Positions 20,415-32,760 of a stretch of DNA of 64,000 nt are shown here, one piece after another. The stretch spans positions 419,065-483,064 of the forward strand of contig MNCI01010115.1 in the NCBI GenBank assembly GCA_015680685.1, in the 5' to 3' direction. Origin of the DNA: Gnetum montanum (Eukaryota; Streptophyta; Gnetopsida; Gnetales; Gnetaceae). How positions within the stretch are numbered: position 1 is the first letter of the stretch; every line of letters starts with the position of its first letter. The position numbers and the translations under genes were made by a program. The notes beneath the pieces are model-generated. The model was not told where the DNA came from. It searched no databases and saw only the letters and a program-made list of their open reading frames with translations.

Positions 20415-22356
20415 TATACCGTATGAAATATTTAGCGTAAGGTTGGAGGAAAAAGAACATCAAAAGATCCCAGAGAGATACAGCTGACCTTGCCTTCATG
20501 TGAGGGCAAGCCAGAAAAACGAAGGTAGAGTGCCTTGGATGGTCTACACGCAAATCAACCAAGGACTTCCCCAAGCATACGCTATGGCCTGTGCTGGGGT
20601 TATCTTTGCGAAATGTAAAATAGAGAGTGTAATGCAATGAAATGTAAATGTGCAAAATAGCATGTAAACGTAAATAGAATTTATGCCAAAACATGCAATA
20701 AAATGGGATAATGCAAACAATGAACCAAAACAGCATAATAGAAGGCAAAAATGAAACTGTGTTGTATTAATTAACAATATGTGCACCATTCAAAATGTAG
20801 TTGCATGTTTGGATTGCAAGTAAGACGTTAACCTCCGATGTGAGGTGTTTGCAGGTGCTCGGGATCATGTGCGTTCGGGCTTAAGGTTGCTGGTTTCCTT
20901 TCTCTAATTTTTGCCAACCCCATTTATGTCACTGAATAGGGTATTTATACATTTTTCTAGGCTCAGGAATAGGATTTGTGAATGAGATCAATGTCTGTGA
21001 GACAAGACAAAAAAATGGATTGTGTGGCAGGTGTTCGATGTACAACCATGTGTCAACTAGATGTATATAGGTAGACTATGTTCTAGACCGAATGCACTAT
21101 ATCTTACAATGTGTTTTAGCTTGTGCAAGCTAGCTTACACTCATAGAAGCATGTACAATTTGTAGCGTAAGAGCTTGAATAGCACAAAAATATGAAAAAT
21201 TTATAGTAACTGATAATGTACAACAAGATAATTTGACCACAACTCGCTTGGAGTGTCAGAATCTATGGACTGACTACTGCTGAAAGTGTTTTTACTTCAC
21301 CAAGGTTGCCATCATGCATTGATTTTGTGTTGGCATGCCCTCAGCGTGTGTTTGAAGTGCTTTTTCTTGGTCGTGACTAGTGCTCATGCTAGATTCACAC
21401 TGCCAATGTGACCTCAGCATCACCTCAGCATGCATAACCAAAAATGATGTATTTTGTGTCAAAATTCCACCTTTAAGACTATTTTTTGAAGTGTAACTAC
21501 TACCTAACCTTGAGGACATCTTGCATGTTTAATTTGAGCCTATCTGTGCTTGAATTTAGGTTATTTTTGATAGCTCACACTAGGCTCATGTTGTCAACAT
21601 GACCTGGGCATGAGTGAGCCAAAATGTGAAGTTTCATGCCCAAATTTTAATTTTTTTGACCTATTTTCAAGTATAGCTATTTCCTATCCTAAAAGTGGAG
21701 TTCATGTCATAAACTAGGCTTAGGATTGCTTGATTTGGACCATTTTTGTTAACTCATGCTTGACTCACACGATCAGCATGACCTAGGTGTGACCCCAGCA
21801 TGACTCTAGCGTACATGATAGGACTGTGTTGTTTTGGGCCCAAAATCTAAAGTTCTGGAGGATGGGAGTTGCAATGATCATTAGTGAACTTCAAAGGTGT
21901 CTTGCATTGCTTAGATTTAGATCATTTTAGCTTGATTTCAAGGCTCTGGAAGTTACTCATGTTGTACTCACACTAGACTCACGCTGGCAACATGACCTGG
22001 GCATGACCTCAGCATGAGTAGCAAGATTTGTGCAAGTTTGACTTGAAACCTTGGGTTCTGGATGCTGAAACTTGGAGTAGTCATCAGTGGGCCCCGAGGG
22101 GGCCTTGCCTATTCAAATTAGGATCATTTTAACGTAATTTGGAGGCTCTAAAGGTTGCGCACACTGCACGCACACTGGACTCATGCTACATGCATGCTGC
22201 ACGTATGTCGCACGTACGCTGGTAGTGTGACTTGAGCGTGACCTCAGCGTGCATGAAAAGATTCATACACTTTAGTTTGATTTTTTAACTTTTGGATGTT
22301 GAATTTTATGGTTGTTCTCATTTCAAAGTGTTAAGCTAAAATTTTGTGGTGTTTCT
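20415..22356 (-). repeat. E1 5' LTR
   Basis: Pairs with 3041-4982 at the same length. Both terminal dinucleotides are mutated here: plus-strand TA instead of TG at 20415, and the final A is T at 22356. It carries the TATA box and the five-unit array. Frames at 20401-20789 and 21292-21519 are chance frames. Confidence 0.9.
20941..20950 (-). promoter_or_regulatory. TATA box of E1 5' LTR
   Basis: Minus strand GTATAAATAC followed by CC, in the same CCTAG...TATA...ACCC context as in the other LTR and in E3. Transcription of the genomic RNA would start about 25-30 bases further along the minus strand. Confidence 0.65.
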
Positions 22357-22369
22357 ATTTGTACTAGAT

Positions 22370-24330
22370 GTTACTACACTTGGAGATGTGCAAACATTCA
22401 TCGAAACCATAAGTGAGAGATTCAGTGTAGCCCAGCATGAGGAGTTGCTGGAGTAACTAGTGGGAACCAACCAACTGATTTTGGATGTTTTTAACCTTTT
22501 GGATAATATTACTACTACCCAATCGTAGCTTCTTGAGGCCAAGGGTATGTATATTATACTCAAGGTGCAACTCAAAATAGCCAAAATTAAGAACCAACGC
22601 TTGGTTGTGAAGGTTACAAACATAGAGCCTACCTCCCTGATCCCATGGGACTTGGCCAAGAAACCACAAGATATGAAGCTTTCTAACAAATTTAGCAAAA
22701 ATTAGAGAGGTTAGGTATGCAAAGGAGTCAATAGTCTTTGATTAATCCTTAGTGAATGTAGTGACTTACAACATGCAGAAGGACTTAGATTGGACTTGCC
22801 AAGAGAACAAGAACCTAACTGTAGAAAATAATCACCTACATAATATTGATGCACAAAAATGATAACTGACTAGATTTATCCATCAACATCAAGAGTAACT
22901 CACTAGGGTGAATGATGTATTAAGAATGTTAGTAGCAGAGAATCATAATCTCTCTATGGAGGAGGTGCATTCCATTCACCAAAAATTTCCAATTGAGTTT
23001 TCCATATAAAAAAGGGGGCACTTAAATTTAAGAGGATTAAGAGCCACTACAAGGATTAAGTTGGTCTATAGAAAGAATTTAATGAGAAGTGCATCCAAAT
23101 GATGAAGGAAAGAGTGAATGAAGCACTCTAGTAGATCCAACAAGGAGGTGATGTCTAGTAGTCCATCTTGAATACAACAAGGCAAAAATCTACATAAAGG
23201 AGTTGCAAATCAAGGGCATGACAAATTATAAGGAGCTTTCCAACCTCTATTATGCAAACATGGTAATGCTGACTACTAGACATCCATAGTTAGAAATTGA
23301 AAAAGTAAGTGGCTAACTTGTACTTATTGTATGAGGTAGAGTTCAAGACTCATAGGGAGACCAACAAAAAGCTTGAGATTGCAAATGCAGAACTTAATGT
23401 TCTCAAGACAAATTTCACTAATTAAATATCAACAATAAAGAACCTAGGCAAAAGAATGAACAACTACCAAGAGTTGTACAATGCAGTTAAGGCATTCAAC
23501 ATTGAACCCAAACTTTTAGCTACCTAGTTTGTTAATGCAAAGGAGATGTTACTAGAAATGCACTATCCTTGGAATTTTTCCACTCTAGCATATATTCACG
23601 ATGCAATGTGGATCATGAATAATCCTAGGGAAAAAAGTAGAGATGAAAGCATTGCTCAATGCTTTCTACATCCCACCATAAGTTGTAGCTATTGTTAGAA
23701 AACTACAGCCTTTGCAGCAACTGCTGCTTGTTCCAAAAGCAAGAGAAGGTCTTTTAAAACCTACCCCACTTGGGACTATTTGACTTTTTTCCTTTTTCTT
23801 CCAACCATTACAAGTGTTGGTTGTTCATTTTTTGTCATCATGTTTAGTTTTTTTATCCTGAACACTAAATTTTGTAATGATTATAAATCTGTACACTTAG
23901 GCATTTAGTTTTTGTTGTGTTTGTTTTGTGTGTCTGTAGTCAATCAATAACCCCATACCTTCCCAAATTTTGTAAAGAACTCAAAGATGAGTTTTCATTC
24001 AATCATGCAAGTATGATGAAGTGAGTTGACATGATCTCATCAATGCATGGTCTAACATGTTAACATGTATGGATCAACATAATACTTGTTGTCACCTATA
24101 TAAATAACAAATCAGCTAAATTGATGACATTCATAAGTTAGAATATAGCAAAGCTCCTCTAGCTTTTATTCCTGATAGTTAGAATATTTTTCTAAGTGTC
24201 CATAGTAGGATTGAGAAGTATATGCATCTTTGTGCAAACATTGATGTACCTAAGAACATCAATTTGATCAAATATAAAGAGCTTTCTTCATAAACCTTGT
24301 AGCATTTGGAATAACTTAATATTTTACTTA
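22370..24330 (+). pseudogene. Decayed coding segment of unknown type (right of E1)
   Basis: A plus-strand frame from about 22371 to 22704 reads VTTLGDVQTFIETISERF, SVAQHEELLE, NQLILDVFNLLDNIT and LKVQLKIAKIKNQRLVVK with only two stops before the terminal TAG, and looks helical. Further decayed pieces follow: MTNYKELSNLYYANMVMLTT (about 23218), KLEIANAELNVLKTNF (23380), and HYPWNFSTLAYIHDAMWIM (23560). The style is coiled-coil-like. I cannot name the family. It may continue the decayed frame at 2249-2670, split by E1. A T-rich stretch at 23770-23950 could be a 3' end. Confidence 0.45.
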
Positions 24331-26169
24331 ATGAATTTATTATTCATGAATTTTTTTTCAATGAATTCTAGTTAAACTAATTAATATATATATATAATAG
24401 TGATTAATTAAGGCACCTATGTATAACCACTTTGAGCATATGTCTAGTGCTTGGTAATCCCAATAGCATTTAATGCTTGGTAACCTAGCAGTGTTATACA
24501 TGATCAAAATGTGTACAAAAAGTGGAAATGGATGCTTATGTTAGGAATAGTTAGGCATTATTTAATTCTTAAATAAAATAGTTAGTTGAACATTAAATTA
24601 GTGTATTCTTTATTCTTTAGCAATTTAATTCATAAATGATAAAAATTATATGCCTTACTTACACCTAACCACATACTTGCACTTTGCAACCATCACTGGG
24701 AAGACAACGATTGCAACAATGAGATTCACCTCCTAGAGCCAATGTACTTAAGAACCTAAAGTTCTTGAAATTCGACTAGATCACTTGTGAATGCTAGTGA
24801 TTAGTATGATTGGGCATAGGGTATGCTTGCTACTCATCACATGTGATCATCCCTCAATAACCAATATAGCCTTTATCTCCTCTTAGACTCCTAACACTCT
24901 TTCATGACCTTATTTCACAATCACAAGTACTCCTTGACATGATTCAATACCTACAAAATCAAGTTTGGAGGGGGAGTATTAGTGATGAAACTTGTAGTAA
25001 TGTTTTGCATTCTTTGTTAATACCTCTTAAGTCAATCATCAAAATATGAACAAAGAGAAACCAATGAAACACCTTTAAAAAATTCATGTTACAATGCAAT
25101 ATTTTTGTTGTAATTTGGTGAAAATACAAAAGTAGATAAAATTACTTTATTTTCCCAAAAATCCTTTACTTTGTACCTATGTTACTAGAATTTAAGGAAG
25201 TTTTGAATCTAAATAAATAAGATGTGCAGCTCACATGTTGCAAATGCCTTATATTCCAACTTTTGGAGGCTCAAGGATGCTTTACAAGATATAAAAATCA
25301 TTATGTCTATTTCATACATTAGACATCTTGACCCCATACACTAGCTAGCATATGGTGCCAGTGTATGAGATTTGAGATTTAATCCCATACAATAGGCATT
25401 ATAGTCCCACATGTTGGGCAATGTATGGGGGTAGTTTATGAAGAAAGAAATTAGCTTAAACTACTCATACTCTACAGGAAAGTATCCAAAATAGTTGTAG
25501 AATTGGCTATAAATTTGTCAGCAATCATGATAGAGTTAATTAGCAAAAAATTAGCACTCATAGCATATATAAATAATAATTTTCTCCATTTCAAGGACTT
25601 TATATGGAGGGTAGGGATAATTCATTCATTAACTGAACTTAAGACTTTCTAATCATTCCTTCCCCAGTGTAGAGCATCAAGAGCAAGGAGTTGCACCATT
25701 GTAGATCAAATCAAGAGACCAGTGTAGAACATGGTTGCATAACATACCCTACAAGTTTATACTATAATCATTAAGAAAAACTAATCCTTAGGAATTCAAA
25801 AGCCTTGATCTATACTTCTCTATAAACTCACTTTTGCATTACTACATTTAATATAAAAGTTGTAGTTTGATTTGTTTACCAAATATTATTTTCTTATTTT
25901 TCTTATTCTCAGATGTTGCATTATATTTTGATTATAGTTTTTGTACATTTTACATCAATTGGTAATATATTTCTAAGTCCCTGGGTAATCAACAAGATTG
26001 TCTAGGATGCTTTAGATCCATTTTTTTGAGGCCAATGGATGCAAAGTTAAAATTGTTCCATGCCAAACTTTTCAAGGTTCCAACACCAAATGCTTCATGT
26101 GATACAAGTAGTTTAAAATTTAAATATATTAATTAGATTAGTAGTTCAATCAATGTTATTTGGAGATAT
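24331..26169. other. AT-rich DNA, no gene seen
   Basis: No domain or paired repeat found. A TA run sits at 24380-24400, and several near-repeats of GCTTGGTAAxCC occur at 24445-24490. It is probably very old repeat DNA. Confidence 0.5.
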
Positions 26170-26928
26170 CTATATGCTAGTGAAAGTAGAAATCACCAAC
26201 CACCTAAAACGACTAAACCTCATCTTAGCCACAAAGTCAGTTATTTCTCCAATAATATAGATAGTATAAACATATATTAGCAATTCATCTACACTAAGCA
26301 TATTTATGGTCTTAGATATAATAAAATTTTCCATTGTATTTTCATACATTGGATCTTTTAATAAATCTTGAAATACTTCTTTCACCTTCTATCTAGTGGA
26401 ATTACCACATCCATGTTGATCTATGTTTCTAATGCTAATGGATAGTCTGGAGAAGAAGTTATTTTTCTCTTCATTAGCTAGATTTTTAGTACATCAAATT
26501 CTTATTTATATGAGAGCTCTTACATTTTTCAATTTTTAATATTTTCATTACATTCAACCTGAAGTAAATTCCATATTTCTTTGATAGTTGAATGGATAGT
26601 GAGTCTTAAGGATATGATGTCTAAGATACTAAATAGGATCATGGTAGTCGCTAATTATCCTATTTTTATTTTTTTTTTGTACTCCCTAATTTGATTACTT
26701 ATCATGTCTTCAAAGTCATGGATATATTCAAATCTATTCTAAACAATGTCCCAATCATCATTATGTTTTCATAAGTCTTATCCATATCCTAAAGTTATGG
26801 AAATCAATGAATATCATAGAGCATTTAGAAATATCCTTTGAATTAATTTTTCCTTTACTTATTTCTAATACTAATTTTTTGAATAATGATATTAAACTTG
26901 ATGATGTTGATATGTGAAGTTTAATATT
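26170..26928 (-). pseudogene. Ty1/copia-type gag fragment
   Basis: On the minus strand, decayed pieces appear in the order usual for copia gag (UBN2-like): LATTMILFSILD, LTIHSTIKEIWNLLQ, an ELSYK.EFDVLK segment, then VFQDLLKDPMYENTMENFII and TINMLSVDELL, as in the usual '...SLPxxF...ISKxLxxLSVDELLxxL' pattern. Frames shift between pieces. No copia pol is seen nearby. E2 inserted at its upstream side (26929). Confidence 0.6.
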
Positions 26929-27929
26929 TGTAAGGCTTTGAAAAATTTGATGCTGGAAAACTAAAAGTCCCAATGCAAAACAATTTAACCCTAAATCCTA
27001 TGGGCCTCAAAAAAGGGTTTGGAGCATCCTAGATGGTTTAGTATATCACTTAGGAACTTAAAAGTCTATAACAAGCATATTTAATAAAAATGGAAAAATG
27101 AAAACTACAACATGCAGGACTTCAAAATATTAAATAAGCATTACATATGGGTGAAACAAGAGCTGTAAAATTTGTATTAATTATGAGAAAAAAGTTTTGA
27201 TACAGAGGTTAGAGAATACAAAGTATTTTCAAAATATAGTGTAGATGGTAGGCTATGTGTCACAATTAATTTGCATTGGTCTCTTGATCCATATATGGGA
27301 TAAATGCTACTATTATCAAACTACAAAAAAAATTTACATTAAAAGTTGTGCTAAAAGTCTATGAAATATGCAACTCTGCTTCATTTTTTCTACTCTTACA
27401 AGTTTGATCTACCAAAAGCTCTTGAAATTAGCAGAAAATTTGGCTTAAATTGGCTATGATCTATGTTTGTTATAGTTTCATATGCTCATATGAGCATTAA
27501 AAGTTGTGCGTAATGTAAATACACAACTTATAAGCTAGTGTATTTGGCTTTTAGGCTAAAAATACTAGTGTATTTAACACTTTCATTGCCTAATATTCCA
27601 ATGTAGGAGGTGCTAGCGTAAGAGACATTTGCTACCTATGCAGCATATTTACATTTTAGGACTCTTACAAGCTAGCTTAAATGATATTTACAACTAATAA
27701 GCTAGCTTATATGACATTTATAGCGTATGATCTTTGTAGCTTATAAGCTAGCTTGTAAATGACATTTACAACTTATATGCTACAAATTTCATTTTACACA
27801 TTAAATATTGTTGGAAATTTATCTAAAATAAGACAATAAAATGGAGCTTTTTATTGGAAATTAGGTTATGTAAATTTATCCATTAAGGTTTATCATACAA
27901 AATTTGCAAATTTTTCTCGAGGTGTTTCA
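26929..27929 (-). repeat. E2 3' LTR
   Basis: About 1.0 kb, TG...CA, matching 36200-37303. The inner part (27640-27790) is rich in TTATAAGCTAGCTTA(A)ATGACATTTA units, the E2 counterpart of the E1 LTR repeats. Confidence 0.85.
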
Positions 27930-27943
27930 TTGGCCTCTCTTTG
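27930..27943 (-). promoter_or_regulatory. Polypurine tract of E2
   Basis: Minus strand CAAAGAGAGGCCAA directly before TGAAACACC, almost the same as in E1. Confidence 0.75.
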
Positions 27944-28251
27944 TTGATGTTTTAAGGATTGACCCAAAAGACATCACCAAAGAATGTGAAACACTATTGT
28001 AGTTATTGAACCATGTCAAAGAGTGCCCATGATGGTGAGATAAGGTTATACTAGTACTTTAAGAGCTTAGGATGAAAGAAAGGTTATATTGATTATCAGG
28101 GGATTAACAAGGAATTCCAAAGGTTGACATCATGACTATTAAATGAGCAGTGACATGCTTTCTAAATGAAGAAGTCTTCATGCTATGCAATGTTGGTTTC
28201 TTGATAATGGATGGAGTAATAACACTTTATAACAAGTCTTCTTTGGCTAGT

Positions 28252-28254
<3 letters not shown>

Positions 28255-28289
<35 letters not shown>
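28255..28289. repeat. (CT)n microsatellite
   Basis: Uninterrupted CT run of 35 bases inside E2, 22 bp before the N at 28311. Its length is liable to assembly error. Confidence 0.95.
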
Positions 28290-28291
<2 letters not shown>

Positions 28292-28337
28292 AGTAAAACC
28301 TTCATTAGGTNTAGGTTTTGTTGCCAAGGCTAAACTC

Positions 28338-28480
28338 TACTTTCTCACTGAATGAGATGTGTTATAATTAGCAAACTTAAATTTTGACTCCCCACTGAAT
28401 GATATGTGTTACATTTAATGGACTAAATTTTTGCTTTCTCACTAAATGAGATGTGCTACATTTAGTGAAATTAATTATGA
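28338..28480. repeat. Three-unit ~48-bp tandem repeat in E2
   Basis: Units share TTTCTCACTGAATGAGATGT, then GTTA.A.TTAG....ACTTAAATTTTG. They lie in the 3' internal region of E2. Confidence 0.75.
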
Positions 28481-31400
28481 AGCATGTTGGAAAAGATGGC
28501 ACAAGGTCATGATGCATGAATGTCAAACATAGGTTTTTAATGTTAACAAGGTATGAAAGGCTATAATTTGAATACAATAATGGCTATGTATATTGGATCA
28601 TGGAAGTGATGTGAGGTAAGTATTTTTGGCAAGATCGAACAAGCTAATTGAACATCATGTATCAAGGATGCATGATAACTCACTACTATGATGAGTCATA
28701 CCTTTGTGGTGACTTTAGGCTTCATTATGCAAATACAAATTTAAGAAGATAATAAAAAAAGTTAAAGAGTACATGTAAACATAGGAATTTGCATATGACC
28801 ATATGACTTAATAAGTAGACATAGGCCATAATTTTTTACAATTGGTAGATACAAGAAATATCTATATTTTGTTCCATTGAATTATACAAAGTTTTTAGTA
28901 TCTTGTGATGCTAAAAAGAGTTGTAAGATTGTGAAAAATCACTTTTTGAAGGTCACTAGAGTTTTCAACATCATTCATTTGTTTAAACCTTGTAAACAAT
29001 AGCAAACAAAGGCTACAAGCAAAGAAGTTAACATGAGTCATAATTACGACCATTTAAGGGCTTTAGTTTTTCCTTATAAATGATGCCTTGGGCAAGCCAG
29101 AATTCAAGTGAGGAACTTGATTTGAAAATTTTATCCTCACTAATATAGTTTATAATGGGTATTTTAACCAAGAGCTCTTTGTGATGTTTCCAGCGTTTTA
29201 GGTCAAGAGTGATCAAGCTAGTTTAGGGTAGTGAGGTCACATCATAGAAAGGTTTGTAGGTGCAAGACTTTACTATTTAAGGTTAACTTGGTTGAATCAA
29301 CACCACCAAAGGGGTTTTCTTAGCCTTTAAAGTCTAGTCAAATTACTTTCACATCTCCTTAGCTGAATCCTACATGACAACATGAGTATGTCAAGTGGCA
29401 TTTGCATGCTATAATTACTAAATAATGTAAAATAAGGCCAAAGCATAACAACATCTAGCTAAATAAGGCCCAAGAAATGGTCATAACAATGTGAAACATG
29501 GCTAGAAAAGGTTAAAATAGGGTTAAGACAAGATAAAATGAGGTACAATAAAAATAAAAATATGGTAAACAAGGCCAAAATAGCATTAATTGATTAAAAT
29601 TTAATATTGTTTTAGTAATTGTATAGTTAGAATAGGCAGAAATATAAGAAAGTAGGCTTCAAGTTGTCATAATTAGCAAAATAAATGACTATAAACCATT
29701 AATATTAGGGAAAAAATAGGCTATAGATTCCTAAATTAATGATTTTTCATGGTCAAATTGGTTTCGAGAATCCAAAAATTCCTATTTTATAACATGTAGA
29801 GGCCATGGTTCAAGTCCAAGTTCAATGTATTTAGCCAATTCTCTAAAAACTTTTCTCACATGTAGTGTAGGCATATGAAATTAAAAAATAAATAATTATT
29901 TTTGTTTCACTTCTATTTTTTGCTTGACTAAGCTTAGTGTAGAAAACCTGGGGTAAAATAAGCTCTTTTTTTTATATTTTTTAAGACTATCATAAACTTC
30001 CTATTCTTTTTAACTTTATAAGATAACTTATATGCTAGAAAGTTGGCTTATAAGCTTTATAAGCTAGGTATCTTGCATAAACTTCATAAGCTAGGTAGCT
30101 AGCTTATAAACCAGGCAACTTACATAGGTAGGCCCAACATGAAAGAGCTTGGTATACTAAGCTATGTTTTAAGGCTAAATAAGCTAACTAAAAGCTTTTC
30201 ACAATCTAGACATCATATTTAAGTTCAAGTTGGAGCTTTTTTAATTTATATTTTCTTGATTAATTTAATTTTTTTTATTTTTAGTAATATAAGTGATGCA
30301 CATAACCAAGCATCATATATTTATGAGATAGAATTTCTATTTTTAACCCAAAACTAAGGTATTTTATACAATTTCATTTCAACTTGTAAAGGTTGGAATT
30401 GAAGCCATTTGGATGAGGCTTTCAAATAACTCATTCAAATTGGCTAGTTATTCATTAATAACTTTCATGACATATTATGAAAGTTATCTCCAAAACATTT
30501 CATGAAAAACTATATATCATGCAATACAAACCTACATTTAAAATGATGAACAAGATGGAGAATCAAATTGGGGACAAAGATGACATTGCTAGGAATATGT
30601 TACTAGCATAAGAGGAAATCTATTTCAAGTATTTCCAATTGGATGAGGTACTAGAGAACCTACACAAAGTTTATACATAGATAAAGCATAACCCTATTTT
30701 AGACAAAAACCAAACTAAAATACAAAATTGAACCAAGCGAGCAGGGATCAATTTCTAGGCCCTAAAAGTAATAATCGACATGTTACAAGACCAAAAACCA
30801 AAATTAGTCAATTTAATTTTAAATTTTTTAAATACACATTCATTATTCATGAAATTGAATACAACATGAAAAAATCTATATGCTAATAGAAAATATATAA
30901 TCTACAAGTAGCATCCCTACCTACTTTCTTCTTTCTAGTAATATCTGGTGCATTATCTATATTGCTTGATGTGTCACTAAGCTAGTGAATTTTGAAATTG
31001 TAAATGGTTAACAAAACAATAGCAATGAAAACATGCTACCTCTTCCAAATTAAAAACAAGGGAGCAACATAGTACCAACACATAATACTTGAATTTGATA
31101 CAAATATCCACACTAGTTGAGGAGAATCAAATAGAAATAGCTCTAATTATTGTACACTACCTTGTCTATGGCCATTAACATGGATAGAAATTGTAAATTT
31201 ATGATATTATCCATTCCTTTTACTAAACAAGGATATCCAATCCATGCATGATTTTTTTCACTTATCATGGCTATTGATGGTTTGGAGGTTTTACTAGTTT
31301 ACAGGCTTAGGCAAGGATGAACTTGGAGATGATGTTTTTTATGATCTTTCTCCTCTTGTGGCTTAGTTTACACTCCTACTATATTTTTTATTACTACATT

Positions 31401-32240
31401 TCACTCTTTTAATTTGGTTGTCATAGCCCTGGAGATTGTATATTATTTTTGTTGGTCTACGTTGCACAGTGCAACCATCGTTATGGACATTTATGTATGT
31501 ATATATTTTTATCGTCACACTCACATAGGGTGACTTCAGCTATTATGTTAGACATTTCTAATTAGAAGTTAAATTTTTTCTTTTTCAATGTTTCATATTT
31601 TTACTTTTTTTAATGTTTCTCTCATAAAAGACTATGGGTTGATGTGAAATAAGGTGTTGATGAAACAAATGCAAAATGTAACAATGTAATAATTTGTAAA
31701 GATAAAATTATACATAATGCATGGAAATATATAGGGCACAATGTACTAATAAATGAGAAATAATTCAAGGCCATAAATTCACTAGTTTTAGACCTTGGCA
31801 GGCTACCAGTTTGAAGCCTAGGAAGGCCATGGTCTTGCTAGTTTTAGACCTTTGTGGACCATTGATAGTTTCTCTAGTAAACATAAGATAATCTTGAAAG
31901 AAAATATAAGGATAGAACAAAAATGGAAACATGATATAAGGCTACAAAAATAGGCACACAATGATTAATAAAGGAAGGCATATAACATTGATTTCCAATC
32001 TATTGCTTGAACCTTGATATATCAAGGAACCCCTTGGCTATACATTCATCATTCTTCATGCCAAATATTCCAATTGGTAGTTTTTTTCATTGATCATTTG
32101 GTATTTTAGAGTTGGAATTAACATTGGTGTTATTAATGTTCTTTCACTAGCCCTAGCCTAAGTTTCAAGAACTCTCTCTTGAAACTCCACCTCTAAATCC
32201 TAGTTAATGTTGATGTTGTTGACATATGACGAACACATGT
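28481..32240. other. E2 internal region without recognisable pol
   Basis: Expected to hold pol and perhaps an antisense gene, but I find no RT, RNase H or integrase motif on either strand. At 30005-30200 there is a cluster of TTATAAGCTAG and CTTATAAGCTTTATAAGC words like those of the E2 LTR, at a place comparable to the antisense-gene spacers of E1 and E3. A weak plus-strand frame follows at 30541-30680 (MMNKMENQIGDKDDIARNML). TAGTTTTAGACC junction words occur at 31780-31875. It may hold the ruins of the antisense gene, but protein similarity is not convincing. Confidence 0.45.
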
Positions 32241-32760
32241 TATCCCCATAAATATCAATTTTTCCACCCTCATACAGCAAGTGAATATCCTAATGTATTG
32301 GAGATGAGACCACATGAATCTTCACTAGCCATGGTCTTCCTAGGATCAAATTGAAATTAGGTGTCTCTTCGACTACTAGAAAGTTAGCATATGTGGGAAA
32401 CTATTCTTTGACTATGATATCCAAGGTGATAGAACCTTGCATTGCTACTCATGATCCATTAAATGACCTAAGTGTTGAGGTTGTGACTCCTTGAATGTTT
32501 TCAATTAAGCCTAGCTTCTCAACCATGATGTATGGTATCACATTGGTTGTCATCCTATCATCCACATAAACATGATGAACCTTGTACCTGCAAACATGTA
32601 TGGTAATGAGAAAAGATGAAAATAGTACTTCTCCATTTTTGAAGTTGATCTTTACCTTATTTTCATGAAATTTGAGCATGGGTTTGATATCCATTTTCCC
32701 TAAGTAATACTTTCTCAATGATAGAATGAATAGACTCCTTGTTGGTAGGCATGTCTTCAC
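32241..32760 (-). pseudogene. E2 protease, broken
   Basis: Minus frame 32449-32760 contains KINFKNGEVLFSSFLITIHV, then YKVHHVYVDDRMTTNVIPY and MVEKLGLIENI. This aligns with E1, with the same D-D-R in place of D-[ST]-G. Downstream pieces match the E1 protease tail, ending near a ValLeuTyr/GluGlyGly segment (32260-32300). Confidence 0.75.

Larger units (their letters stand above)
3041..22356 (-). mobile_element. E1: 19.3-kb Ty3/gypsy LTR retrotransposon, Tat-like, degenerate
   Basis: Two direct repeats of equal length (3041-4982 and 20415-22356, 1942 bp each) bound the element. On the minus strand the LTR begins TGAAACACC and ends GGTACA (GGTATA in the upstream copy). A PBS-like site lies 5 bases inside the 5' LTR and a polypurine tract abuts the 3' LTR. 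Flanking 5-mers ATTTT (3036-3040) and ATTTG (22357-22361) fit a diverged target-site duplication. Minus-strand order is gag, protease, [antisense gene], RT, RNase H, second RNase H, integrase. The second RNase H places it in the Tat group of Ty3/gypsy; no chromodomain is seen. In one 131-bp LTR stretch I hand-counted about 20 mismatches, mostly transitions, so it is old. Every coding domain is broken by stops or frameshifts. Confidence 0.9.

Noticed and set aside
20401-20789. Minus-strand ORFs in the E1 5' LTR that might be a leader protein
   Set aside because: Similar hydrophobic frames occur in the 3' LTR with different breaks; no conservation beyond the DNA repeat.
3041-22356. Reading the E1 antisense gene as a host gene captured by one insertion inside E1
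   Set aside because: Homologous copies occur in E3 (same site and orientation) and E4, so it belongs to the element family.
28255-28289. CT run as a promoter initiator or GAGA-type site
   Set aside because: It is a simple microsatellite inside a decayed element next to an N; no gene starts nearby.
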